From Pagrus major (taxonomy: Eukaryota; Chordata; Actinopteri; Spariformes; Sparidae), in assembly GCF_040436345.1 (NCBI RefSeq), contig NC_133235.1:17632660-17696659 (forward strand): a stretch of DNA of 64,000 nucleotides, written 5' to 3'. The translations under genes and the position numbers were made by a program. Of this stretch, positions 1 to 24,400 are shown piece by piece. The notes under the pieces are model-generated. The model was not told the origin of the DNA and did no database searches. It worked only from the letters and a program-made list of their open reading frames with translations. Numbering within the stretch: the first letter of the stretch is position 1; every line of letters starts with the position of its first letter.

Positions 1-3000
1 ATAAAAGCTTTTATTAAGAATCAGCCAAATCAGGAAATGTTGGGTTTTCACCAGCAGTAACTTACACAAGTCCTAAAACATCTGAAAGCGCACACAATAA
101 AACTGTAAAAAAATGAAGCAAATGTCTAAAAGTTCAAGCAGGGACTCAGGAGAGAAATTAAACTTCAAACCACAGACATTAGACAGTGGCTCAACAACAG
201 GTTGGCTGTGGTCGCAAGGCGCCACCACTGCCCCACTTGGAGGCGGGGCAGGTGGGTGGGCCTTGGCCCGACTACAGAGATGCTCCTTCTTGGGCGCGGC
301 TCCACTCGGTGCAGTAAAACTGGTAATGGAAAAGTAAATCAGCGCAGCAGTGTTTGACTTGTTGGGTGCCCATGGAAAGTTAGTGGTTGAAACGTGTTGG
401 CTTTTTTATTGATTTGCCTTTTTTTAATTATTTAGCCGCTAGAATAAAGGTTTTTTAATATTTCTTTTGTTGTTTGACAGATTTTCTTATATTTGGATCG
501 CCTGAATTACCTCTGGTTTTTGTAGTACTCTTTTTACCATTTTTTAAGAGCACCTGCCCGAATTTTTATCTGCAATGTATTACACAACAACCAGTCTCTT
601 GCCCATCCATTCTTCCTGTGATGTTACATTTTCTATTTCAAGACGTATAACTAGAATCATCTCATATGTAAAACACAGCGGAAACACAAGGTAAAGTAAA
701 ACTGTTCGGGTTTTGTTGAAGCTCCAGGTTATGAGTCTTTAAGTTCCTGTGGTGGAAAAGTCCAATTCCCTCTTCTGTACTAGAGTTAAGATATTTTCAG
801 TGCTGTCTTGAATCCACATTTCTTGTGGTGTTACTATTCTTGACTGGCGGATTCAGTGTTGAGTGTGTGTGTGTGTCGGTCTGGCTGCTGCCAAAATGTC
901 CTTGGCACCAGAACAGGGAAGAGGAAGACAGATGGGACAATTTGCCTGGGGGGCCTCCGACCGACAGGGCGCCACGTTGCGCAAGGTGTCTGCATCAATC
1001 GGTCACGCAGCATCATAAATCTCTTCCCCAGCACTTAATTGTACTCTGCCACCCACAGTGTGTGTCATGTGCAGTTTGGGTTTGCCGTAGTCATGATGGC
1101 CTGTCTAACTGGCTTCCTTTTACACAATGTGCATTTTCCTTCCTGATAAACCGCATCAAAAATGACATCCCTCACTCACACGAAACAGGCTTCCAGCGGA
1201 GACGCATCATTCAGTCAGCCAGGCTTGTTTTCTATCTGTCTGGCAACCGCTCCAGGTTTCTGGTCTGTGTCATGTCTAACCAGCAGACCTCGTCAGAAGG
1301 GCAAAGCTGTCATTACAAATGAGCTCTTGCTGATGAAACTTAGTCTGACAATGCGGTCGGACCAGTGTGTTGCACCGTCATGAAACGGGGACAACAAAAT
1401 TACACAGCGACAACGAAGCTCTGGTGTCTTTGTCTCCTCAGGGTTCAGTCTGACTTACCCACGTACCACTCCTTCCTCTCATCTATCCTCCTCAAAAAAC
1501 ACTCTTCGTATGAAGTATTAATGTCAACACGTAAACCTTTTGTTCAATTATATTCATGTCACTGTCTCCTCAGAGCTCTGGCTTATTCTTATTCATCTCT
1601 TATTCTGTCTCCCACTCTAAAATCTGCTCTAAATACGACTCACCAGACAATCAGATTGCATTTATGCCACGTGTAGCAGAGAAGACACTTTGTTATCAGC
1701 TGGCCACAGTTGATGCAAAACAAAACTTCACAAATCACATTTAGATCATTTAGATCAGATAAAAAACAATCTGTCCTGAAACAATGATTACGTAGTTGCC
1801 AAATACATTTATAGCTGTGTTTAATTCTCAATAACAGGAATTTGTGGCTGTTGCCGGAGTCCCCGTCCTGCTTTTGCAAATCACACACTGACTCATGTTT
1901 AATACACCTCTTGCATTAGTGCTGTTAATCTGTTTTCACTAAGTAGGATCAAATTAAGAATAGAAAAATGTGTGTCACAATGCAGTTTGTTTTGCAACTC
2001 GAAAACACACGTAACTCTACAGTCATGTCACATCTCACGTGAATTAATACTGAAATTTCGCTCATGCACCACATCATGTAGTTTGTCAACACAAACTGAT
2101 TAGTGTGTGTAAACCAGAACACAAAACTTTGCAACATAGTGGACAAGTTACAAATGAGGTGAAATATAACTACCTTGCAAATAAATGAATGCCTTATTTC
2201 AGTATTGATCAAGCTAAGATAAGGGTAGAGAAAATAAAGCGTAGCTATTTTCAGTGACAATTTTCTGTGAGAATCTACACTTGCAATGAAGAAGTCTCAA
2301 AAAATGAAAGTAAATAATTTGGAATTTTGAAATATACAAAACACCACACCTGCTGAAACTACTGAAAACTAGAAGTGAAACTGAACATGTAAACCACAGG
2401 TTAACACTTGAAAAGGAACCAAAGCCTCACTGGGAACTGTGATACACACAGCCAAGAAGCATCGTTGTTAAAACGTGCAATCAGTATTAAAACTGGGATT
2501 CACATAGCTCCCAAAATGTGCGAATTACAACGAATACAAGGCTCTGTCATGTGCTGCCCAGACTTAAGAAGGTGCTACTGAAATATATATTTTGTTTATT
2601 GGTGTCATGAACTTGCAAAATGTGGACATTTAGATGTAAAGGGAAGCATACTACACTCATTGTTATAACTCAGATGCACAAGTTATTGACAGTGTGAATA
2701 TTACATGTGGCTCCAATATGAGCGGAACATATACATGAAGTTGTGTAATAAACCAAAACCAAAAATGCAAATACTCAGAGCAGTCAGCCATCGGTCACAG
2801 AGCGACGCCCTGCCAGTAAATGTTTTGTATTAGTTAGACTGTAACAGGAAATGCTAATGAGATTGAAACAGCACTTCTCCTGTTATCTTTGATCAAGTCT
2901 GATGATTCATTTGTAGAAATTCACCGAACACGTCCATTTAGAATGCATTTATTATATGTTGTACTTAAAGGGTAACTCCAACAATTTCACACATTAAAGT

Positions 3001-4122
3001 GTGTTTACAGTTCTTGAGGAGTACTACTGCATATGTGAAAAAAGTAGTATAAAGCCTTTTGTGGCTCCAGAGGAAGCTGCATGTAATCTGACGAATTGCC
3101 TCTAGTGATGTCACTCAGTGTTGCATTTTGGGTAATGTAGGCACCAGGTTTTGAGCATTTCACTCCTATAACACTATTGGACTCGTTATAGACGTTATTA
3201 ATTTTTCAAAACCTGGTGCCTGCATTACCCACAATGCAACTTACACAGTCAATTACATCACTGAAGGCAATTTGTCAGATTACATGCAGCTTCCTCTGGA
3301 GCCACAAAAGACTTTATACTACTTTTTCAGATACGCAGTAGTACTAGACCTTAAACACACTTGTTTCCAAGAATAATTTTCTTTGGTAAAATCATGATGA
3401 GAATCCCTGTTACATGAGAGAAACACGTGATGGAGAGTCATTAAACCATAGTATCATGATCAGTAGAATTATTTACAAGTTACAAGATGCTTCACAAAAT
3501 ATAATGCCATACAGTACAGGTGCAAAGCTAGTAAATCAAAGAGAAATAAAACAAAATAAAATGCAATCAAATCATGAATTAGAATAAACAAGCAATAAAC
3601 AAGAAATTCCAAACAGAGAAATAGCACAAAATATAACAAAAGCAACATGAAAACCTTGAAAAAATACTCTACAGCTTGTCCGTACAGCTGTTTTTTAAAT
3701 TAAGGAACTGACTCAGCTGATCTGATATTTATGGAGAGTTTGTTTCATAGCGTCGAGGTAAAAACCATAAAAGCATGATCCCCATTTGTTTTAAGCATAG
3801 ACCATGGTACTGTTAACAAGATTATGAATCGTTTGTTTTCCATATATTGGAACATGACACTCAGTTGCCAGTTTATTAGACACAACTAGCTAAAATCATC
3901 ATATACAACAATCCTGCTGTAAATTCGACCTACATAAAGGTTCTTATGTTCAGCTTTTGTTCACTGTTTTATTGAAGTTTGGAGAATAAATTGTGTTGCA
4001 TTATAGTTTTTCTTCTTCAGTCCTACCTTCATTGACAGAAATTTGGTGGATAAACAAACAAGTGTACTTTAAGAGGCTCTACATCAACCCTCTTCTTCTG
4101 TTTTTCTGTGATGTCTCCCCAG
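1..4122 (+). other. insr: Intron of insr (upstream part of the window), repeat-bearing
   Basis: I see no exon here. The next upstream insr exon must lie before the window, so this intron exceeds 4.1 kb. It ends in a pyrimidine tract and AG at 4121-4122. It contains a GC-richer patch at about 190-340, a palindromic MITE at 2997-3362, and an A-rich stretch at about 3480-3830 that resembles a common fish repeat. Confidence 0.7.
2997..3362. mobile_element. Palindromic MITE (two ~160-bp inverted arms)
   Basis: The left arm (about 2997-3154) reappears in reverse complement as the right arm (about 3206-3362), with a spacer of about 50 bp. Matching landmarks include AAGTGTGTTTA at both outer ends, AAAGTAGTATAAAG, TGTGGCTCCAGAGGAAGCTG and GGCACCAGGTTTTGA. 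There is no coding capacity. This is the structure of a foldback or non-autonomous DNA transposon. The superfamily cannot be assigned by eye, because the exact ends and target-site duplication are not clear; similarity may continue a little to the left of 2997. Confidence 0.85.
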
Positions 4123-16567
<12,445 letters not shown>

Positions 16568-17745
16568 CATACTGTACACATCCCCAGCAAATATGTCTGC
16601 TATAGATTTAAATATATTTTTGTTTTTCGTTGTCATTTTATATAGATCACACTTTTATCACTCTCTCTTCAGACGCCCATCAGTGCATATCTCAGGACCT
16701 TATTTTTCTCCTCAGATGCCACAAACACACTACAGTACGTCCACACATGGACGCCAGAAGACACTTTTTTGTATTTAAGGATGAACCTCCCGTGTCTCTC
16801 TTGTTCATGATTGTAGTTTATATACTGTAAATATTATTGCCAAGTTTATGCTAGACTGGGTGGAAAATGGATTCAACTGTGAAACAAACTCTTGACAAAC
16901 AAGAAGGCTGCTAAACCCTCTGTCCCCTCCCGAGTCCAGACTGTGTCCCCCTCCCTCTAATTCAACACAAGGGTTCATCCCCAGGTTGCTATGTTTTGAA
17001 AAAAAAGTGCCCTTCTATTTTGTCTGTGGCCTACATCAGTCGTCAAGGAACTATGTCTGAATCTTTGTACGCAGGTGGATGACAAACTGAAAATGAAAGA
17101 CTTTGGGAACTCTTTGTCATGGACGGTGAAAGACAGTCCATCCTCGAACAAACTCTGATCCACTGGAGAAGCTGGTTGAAGTTGCTTACCTCCTCACACT
17201 CTGCAGTATTCCAAAATGGCACACAGGATGAACACATGACTTCTGTCGGGTTATATTTTTTAAAGTTATTTACGTGTCTTTTCTTTTCTTTTTCTTTTTC
17301 TTTTTTTTCCTTTTTTTGAGTTTTCACATCTACAGCTGAAGGATATTTAAACCGTTTTTCAAAAACATGTTGGTGAACGAGTTCCTCAGATTGACCAATA
17401 GCTGCTTCTTTGGTATATTTTAGTGGGTATAGAAGATTAAAAAAAATATATAAATATATATATATAAATATATTATTGATGTTTTTGTAAATAGCTGATA
17501 TGTTGTCATTCTTGAGGTATTTTCTGGTCATAGAAAATGTTTTTACATGTTAGTCTCTTATGTTTATTTTTTCTAATCCAGAAAATCATAACTAATTAGC
17601 TTTTCTTTTTTTTTTTGACTCATGATCAACCAACAGCACTTGGTCTTTTCTGCAACGCAATGCCCCAGAGAAAGAGTGTTTGGCGTCTTCAGCTTAAGAT
17701 GTCTGCCCGTCATATCAAGATCAAATAAAATAGTGCTGTAAATAA
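16568..17745 (+). other. insr: 3' UTR of insr with polyadenylation signal
   Basis: Non-coding DNA directly follows the TAA stop. A canonical AATAAA lies at 17724-17729 and a second at 18170-18175, so the transcript could end near 17.74 kb or 18.2 kb. The region contains a T/C-rich tract (about 17278-17320) and an AT-rich microsatellite-like stretch (about 17437-17475), both usual in UTRs. The end is inferred from the signal only. Confidence 0.55.
17724..17729 (+). terminator. AATAAA polyadenylation signal, candidate for insr
   Basis: This canonical hexamer lies 1.16 kb after the insr stop codon. Cleavage would be expected 10-30 bases downstream. A competing AATAAA is at 18170-18175. Confidence 0.5.
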
Positions 17746-18298
17746 TGCAGCAAGGTGCATTCATGAAGAGGCTCTGGCAGTGCTTCTGTTATTTTCCATT
17801 CTCTGAATTCATGTGTTTTTCATTACAGTGATGTGTTTCTTCAGGTGTGTACATATAAAGGGAAGATTTGGTTTTATCTCAGCGAGTAGAGTGTGGACAA
17901 GCAGATTGAGATGGGATTTTTGATGCCAATACAGATGTTGATATTTGTGGAAAATCTTCAAATCATATTGGAAGATACATTTATTTACACAACCACTTCA
18001 CCACCACACAATCCAATATGTTTGGCAGTAATCCCTCAAATCTTTTTTTGGAGAGTTTTGATGAAGGTGTGTATATCACATATTTCACATGCAGATATTT
18101 TACAGAAGATGATTAAATTCAGAATACATTTGTCCAGAGTTGCATTAATTATAATGATAAAGATCGAGAAATAAAAATGGCATCAACAACAATCTTAAAG
18201 TAAGGGAAAAAAACAAGTCAGAATACATTAAAATGCAGTCCTTAAAATGTTTATGTACAGCAGTTTCCCATGTGCATGTCTGCAGATACATAAATCAC

Positions 18299-18705
18299 AC
18301 AGGACGTCTGCAGGTCCTTTAAAAGGTCTTAATGTCTTAAATTCAATTTTATAAATATAAGACCTTAAAAGTCATATAATAGTCTTAAATTTGAATTTGT
18401 GAGGTATTCATTGCCACATTGCCAACATTTTTCCTAGTTTGATTTATCCATCTTTATTTTTGTCAAAATGAGTCGATCTCTTCTGCATTAAAGTCATTTT
18501 TATGTCATACTTGCACTTACATTTTGGCAAAATGTATATTAACCTCTAACTCATTCAAACAAGGATATTCCTGCATAATATCCACATATATACTACTTAT
18601 ACTTACCTGCAATACTTGAGTAAGAAAAAGTGATTTGTCGAAAAATAAGTCTTAAATTTGGTTAAAACTCTCAAATACAAGTGTCTGATACCTGTAGACA
18701 CCCTG
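18299..18705. mobile_element. hAT-like MITE with TIRs and target-site duplication
   Basis: The left end CAGGACGTCTGCAGG (18300-18314) and the right end CCTGTAGACACCCTG (18691-18705) are inverted repeats with a few mismatches. The flanks carry TAAATCAC (18291-18298) and TAAATCAG (18706-18713), a 7/8 direct repeat. An 8-bp duplication and CAGG termini are typical of hAT elements. The interior repeats a 'gtcttaaatttga' motif and has no reading frame. Confidence 0.75.
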
Positions 18706-21511
18706 TAAATCAGTCATGACTTATCACATTTATGTCGGCATTAATCAGATTGCGTATTTTAAATGTTATGTGCTGTAATGATTGATTTTTATTTTATTTT
18801 CATGTGGTGCACACAAAGTGCCCAACTCTCATGGGTTTACAAGATATCATCAAAAAAGTACAGTTGCAGCGGTCAAACATTTAATTTCATTACAAAATTA
18901 CAGATTATTTTGCGGCTCGTCTTGAACAAGATGTTCTGCCTTTTCTGCCAAGCTTGGCAAACAAAATCTGCCACAGAAAAGGTTTCCTTCTTAAAGTACA
19001 TTTCAGTAAAACGTACGTCCCTTACATCCTCGTAGACAGGACAGCTACAGTAAACAAAAAATAAACCTCATTCTCAATCTCACCTAGCACACAAAGGTCT
19101 GTCCTCCTCTGGAGAGGCACTAAATCTGCTGGTCTCTAAAGGTTGATGGTAATGTTCCTGAACGTGACTGCACATAGGGATGATTGTCTGTTTAAATTAT
19201 ACTTCACATAAGATTCTGCACGGTAGCTGCTCTAGATGAGACAATAGCTTCGTAATTTTTGCTTCCATCTCAAATCAACAGAGCATTTTATATCTTTATA
19301 CATGATGAAACAGTTTGCTCCTATTCTCCTGATCAGACAACCTCAAGTCGTTTCCAAAGCCGAAGCATTTGACATCCATTTCTGGTGATGGTTACGATGC
19401 TGGATGGCTTTGCCTCAGTTCAAGCTCCAGTGTTTTAGATTATAACTGACGCTGAACTCCTGAAGACTTATAATGCAATGATGCCGCCTGCTGGACAACA
19501 ATGAAATGGAAACTACCATCTATGTGAAGACACGCTTCACAAGGTCAAGCTTCGCACTTCTGACAGAAGACTTATTTCTACACAACATTAATAATATTCA
19601 CATGATTTTTGGTGACAAAGCCTGGTGGGAAAAACAAATAAGGTGTCAAGGTAAGATGTGACCAGTATCATGTAAAGGCAGCGTAGACAAGGTCATCATT
19701 ACATAACCATGACCCTCTTAGCGTCTCCCATAAAGCCGCAAGAGCTTGTAAACACATTTAAATACAATACTCAACTACTCATGTAAATGGAGAGACTTAT
19801 CTTTTGCTGTAATAATTCCTCCACTTCTTACTGTCTCTGAAAAGATCCAACCGAATTGATGGTGGACACGTTTTTAGCACATAAGAATTGCTTTCGGATG
19901 GGATATTTTGGAAGAGGTATCGACAGAAGGAAGAGTTCCTCAAACCAATAACAACCTACAGAGGGGCATGTGAGTATTGAGACCTTTTTGGTTTCTGGTT
20001 AGATTTTTCTGAGAAATTGGTTCTCATGCGTGGAGAATGCGAGTACATTTCCAGGCATGTTGTCTTGGGAATAGTTTTTACACCACATTATCTGTGCTGG
20101 TGACACAATTTGACTTAAAATAGATTTATTTGAGTGTGTTTGTGAGAGTCAAAGTTTGTGTGCACATGAGTTCTGATTGGACGCACATCCAGTAAACTCC
20201 TCCTTTTCCATTTTGGCACTTTCAGGATGTTGTGAGATAAATATCTCAGTGCTGGGGGACAGGTTGTGAACACCAGGGTTTATTAAATCTTGGCAATGGT
20301 TCTGGTAGCTGCTCAGCTTGGTGCATCTCTGCTGCTTTTTGATGACATTTATCAAATAAGAATTAACCACCTGTGCTGCAAATATTCTACCTGTTTGAGG
20401 GTCTCCAAACCAGGTAAAAGTATGAGAGGTACAAGTCTTTAGCAGTAGAGGGTTTTAAGATGGCAAAACATTCTTAGCTCTCAGTTGCTGTTCTGGAGCT
20501 TTTGATTGTATCACACTATCTCCTCCAGCAGGTGGAGTCACCCAGTTGTTGTGGAGTTACAGATGTTAAAATAAAACATTTCTGAGCTTGAAAAAAAAAT
20601 TGAGGTTGAAAGTTTTCTTTCTTAAATTTGTAAACAGCGTTTGATAAAACATTCTCACAACAAGGTCCATTTAGTGGCTTTCTCTACCAGAGGATAGACC
20701 ACCTCTGCTCAGCTGTCAGTATTTATACTCTCTGTCCACAGGAGGGACAGGTAAAACTTAGATATAAAAATAGAGATTTAAAAATAATAGCTTACCAAAT
20801 ACATGTCCTCAATCCAGTTCAATTTGCCCCAAAAATGCCTGGTGAAAATGAAAACAAAAGAAGTGCTCCATTACACATACAACCTGAGCTGCTACCTGCA
20901 TTCCCTGTCGTTGCCCACATAAAGAAAAGGTTGTTTATTGTGGCAAAATAAAAAGCATCTCAGTTTTCACACCAACTGGTTTCCACCATGCTGGACTGGT
21001 CTCATTGTTTCCTACAGAGAAAGTAATTTTACAAATCAATCTGCTCATTCCTATCAATAATCACAGGATTACAGCGGAGCATGCAGGGTCATGAAGACGT
21101 GTCATGAATGCCTCATGTCTGCATTAATTTAAGTGAGGTTAAGCAGCAGCAGTCAGTGTTGCTGAATGAGCTCATGGAATGTGTTGCCAATGATTCCCAC
21201 AATACTTAGAGAAGGAAGGAGGCTATGGAGGCCCTGAGGGGCAAAAACAATGAATATCTAACGATCGATTTTCCAAAGTCTGATCTGAATTTTTTTTCTC
21301 CCCTATGAAAAAAATGGTTTTGCCAGGATGATATTTATAATTTCTTTCATTAATGAGACTGAAAAAACAAAAACGTTTTGCTTGGGTAATTAGTTACCTT
21401 TTATTTAATCCATGAGAACAGGAGAAAACAGTTTTGGCAGGTGAAACTTAATTTTGTCAGCATAATATTTCTAGGTGTTTGTTTTTGTAATACCCATTTT
21501 GGCCACAAGAG

Positions 21512-21675
21512 GAGGGAACACAAAAGTAATGTGAGGGAACACAAAAAGTAATGTACGGGAATGCAAAAGTAATGCAACGTAACGCAAAAGTATTGTGAGA
21601 AAACGCAAAAGTGTTGCGAGAAAACGCAAAAGTGTTACGAGGGAACTCAAAAGTATTGCCAGGGAACAAAAAGTA
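21512..21675. repeat. Minisatellite, ~20-23 bp unit, about 7-8 copies
   Basis: Tandem units follow the pattern GAGGGAACACAAAAGTAATGT, with variants such as GAGAAAACGCAAAAGTGTTGC. Unit length drifts between about 20 and 23 bases. The open frame on the opposite strand, with repeated NTFAF-like blocks, is a by-product of the periodicity and not a gene. Confidence 0.85.
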
Positions 21676-21919
21676 AGTCTCCTACAAAGAAGAAAGAAGA
21701 AAACTAAGATTGATGAATGAAAATATTCCAGTGTTAAGTCATAATTATTAGATAAATAGTCAACATGCACACATACTTTTGACTTTTAAGCTCAAAATTC
21801 TGACTTTTCAACTCACAATTAATTATATCTCATAATTTCAACTAACCATGGGAATACATATACAGATAACTTAAGAAAGTGTATAGTCAGGACAGAAAAC
21901 AAGATCAGACATTAAAAAC

Positions 21920-22170
21920 GTGGCTCAGTTGTTTTTCCCTCTTGCCTCTCAGGGCTTCCGTAGAGACTCATCCAGAGGAGGCTGGGGTTTCTTTAAAACA
22001 ACTCCCTCCAGCTCGGGGTGTTTCTCCGTGCACTTGCTCCTCCTGAGACATCCTCACTGTCTCTCCCTCTCAGTGGAAGGTGTTGACAGATATTATTCCC
22101 CTTCCCGACCTGGAAATAAACAGAAAGTTGTCGAGTGGACCCTACTGCTGATTCTCAGTTTCTACAGCAG
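21920..22170 (+). promoter_or_regulatory. arhgef18: Probable promoter/5' untranslated first exon of arhgef18
   Basis: A G+C-richer segment ends in a strong splice donor, CAG|GTAAGA at 22171. It is followed by a CpG-containing first-intron start (about 22235-22335) with GCTAGC/GCTAAC motifs, a common look of teleost transcription start regions. It lies about 7.6 kb upstream of the first confident coding exon on the same strand. A small open frame runs through it but matches nothing I know. The exact start site is not visible. Confidence 0.45.
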
Positions 22171-22846
22171 GTAAGATGAAACTTTGGTTGTGTTGTTTGT
22201 TGTTTGTTGTTGTTGTTGTTGGATTAATTTAACAGACGCGACGAACAAGGTGTTAAACGGCCGTTGGCGACATTATGCGGTTAACGACAGGTCAGCTAGC
22301 AAAACAAGCTAGCTGGGCGAGCTAACTAACTTCGTCATGATCATGAAAACAGTTTCTAAAGCGGTTTCTTCTTCTTTAATTGTGACTTTTCAAAGCTAAG
22401 ACAACATATAACACCTTTGTCCTGTAATTTAACGTTTTGTCGTTGTCAGGTTGGTCATTAACCAGCTGAAGTAACGTCAGTAAATCTCCATAAAACTCTA
22501 CATGTAGACTAGATGACTGAGATGTCTAATAACACCTGCAGCTCCTCCCGTCTCCACTCTTCACTTTACAGCTGTGTGTTTTATCCCCTGAACCTCCAGT
22601 GCACCTGTTATTGAAGTTAAGATTCAGTCTGACATTTTTCAGTGGGTATCGTTATGAATCCAGGTCAGTTTCTCTCGCCCAGCACCTTTACATTCCTCAC
22701 ATTCCCCTTCCGCTGGATAACACACGAACCCTGATGGTAATGTCGACAAACCCACTTTCCTTTTTTTTTTTAATGAATGGCTTGTGAAACTCCTCCAAAT
22801 GAGAGATTATGTGTTGAGTGAACGACCAAGTTTCTGGCAGTTTTCT

Positions 22847-23130
22847 AGGGCTGCATCAAACATTTATTTCATTAGGCCTATTGATTAATAATTGGTTAAT
22901 AAAAAGTAAAAACTGCTTCTTTTATCCAACCAACAATCTAAAACCAAAGACTCTTCATTAACTTTCACAATTGACGAGAAAAAGCAACACATCCTGACAT
23001 TTGAGTGGCTGGAACGAGCAATTTTGACATTTTTTTCTTAAAAAATGATTGAAACAATCTAAAAACTATCGAAATAGTTGGTGATTAATTTTCTTTTGAT
23101 CGATTAATCAACTAATTGTTGCAGCGCTAG
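22847..23130 (+). mobile_element. hAT-like MITE, copy 2, with flanking direct repeat
   Basis: It begins AGGGCTGCATC and ends TTGTTGCAGCGCTAG; the terminal GGGCTGCA/GTTGCAGC are inverted. The flanks AGTTTTCT (22839-22846) and AGTTTTCA (23131-23138) match at 7 of 8 positions, fitting a hAT-type 8-bp duplication. Internal blocks match the copies at 11438, 35710 and 45100. Confidence 0.8.
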
Positions 23131-23790
23131 AGTTTTCATTGGAGTGTCAGGTGAAATAGAGTATCATGTCATGATATAGCCTACGAGGAATAATATGACC
23201 TATACTGTTAAAACTGCAGCTGTAATGTTCGGGGGTTTCACAAATATTTAAGTGTTACCAGTTTACTTACCAAAGCAGATTAACTTTTATTTAAGGGATA
23301 AGAAATGAAAGCAGCAAAACTTTCCAGAAATACCTGCGGTTGCTGCGATAGCTAAATTAAACTAATATTGTTGTTTACGGTACAAAATATTACAGTGAAT
23401 GGCATCCTCTAAAAACACTCTAAGATTAAGTGTAATATATATCTACATCTACACAACCAGAACTAATGTTAGGATTGATACATAAACAAATCACTAACTA
23501 TTTTGTAAGAGCCAAAGTCCTACAGGTTTCAGTGTCCCTGTCCCGTCACAATCAGTTTTAAATGACTGTATTAAACAGAATTTATTCAGTGAGGCACATG
23601 ATTGTTTGTACCGTTTGCCCCAGTTAGAAGTTATTCTAAAACAAGGTTTCACAACCTTCTCTGGCATGATGTCACCCTATTTTAGTCCTAAAATTCAAAT
23701 GTTAAAGTATTCCAAGCTTTCTAAGCCTCTCTGCTAATGATTGGACTCAGTCTGGGATGCTGACCCCCTAAGCATGAGAACTGCTGTTGA

Positions 23791-23998
23791 GATTAGATAA
23801 GATGAGATAAGATGAACCTTTATTGATCTCCTGTTGGAGAAATTAAATTTACACAGCAGCACAATGGAACAAGAATGTGTAAACAATTTAAAAAAGCACA
23901 AGGTAGGAGATGAAGAGAAAATAAAATAGAAAAAAATACAAATATACTCAAGTAAGATAAAGTAGAATAGAAATGCTATAAAGTTCTAATATTATATA
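23791..23998 (+). repeat. LINE 3'-tail-like repeat (AGATAAGAT type)
   Basis: The sequence starts with tandem 'agataagatg', then AACCTTTATTGATCTCCTGT and GCAGCACAATGGAACAAGA, followed by an A-rich tail. This arrangement is very frequent in teleost genomes as a truncated retroelement 3' end. Recognised from memory; family not assigned. Confidence 0.55.
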
Positions 23999-24029
23999 TA
24001 ACTTTTCCATGCTGTCATCTGATTCAGTC

Positions 24030-24400
24030 TGCCATTGGAGACTGCATTTCAACATCTGTATGTGTGAAACCACAGGATATTTTCAAGGAGACCTCGGGAC
24101 AATTTCCAGCCGTGTTTGTAGCAACAAACCCTGAATATTTTAAATGGAAAGCCAGGACATCTCCAGGCTTGTTTGTGGCAGCAAAGTAGGTATGATATCT
24201 CCAAACCCTAAACAAGTGTTTTTTGTGCCTAAACCTAACCAGTCCATAACCACATCATAGTTACAAGATAGAATTGAAAATTTAACCCAAAGAAACGTGA
24301 ACTTCCAACATAAAGAAATATAAAGTTTCAACATATCTGTGGTTTGCAGAAATGTTGCGATCGGGTAGTGAATTGTAGTCAAGGAGGTCAACTTTGGCCT
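24030..24400 (+). repeat. Interspersed repeat, also present at 42766-43060
   Basis: Shared blocks with 42766-43060 include 'gagacctcgggacaatttcc' / 'gagactttagcacagtttcc', 'gtgttttttgtgcctaaacc' / 'gtggcttttgtgccaaagcc', and ACATAAAGAAAT / AAATAAAGAAAT. The order is the same in both copies. It is non-coding; its class is unknown to me. Confidence 0.6.

Larger units (their letters stand above)
17746..21900. other. Intergenic region between insr and arhgef18
   Basis: I recognise no gene. The stretch may hold a longer insr 3' UTR (to about 18.2 kb). It carries a hAT-like MITE at 18299-18705 and a 20-23 bp minisatellite at 21512-21675. The remaining sequence is AT-rich and has no convincing coding frames on either strand. 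Confidence 0.6.

Noticed and set aside
17043..17531. Minus-strand lysine-rich frame of 162 codons
   Set aside because: It arises from the T/C-rich tract in the insr 3' UTR; low complexity and no family match.
21512..21675. CRISPR-like array
   Set aside because: Units are adjacent with no spacers and the genome is vertebrate; it is a minisatellite.
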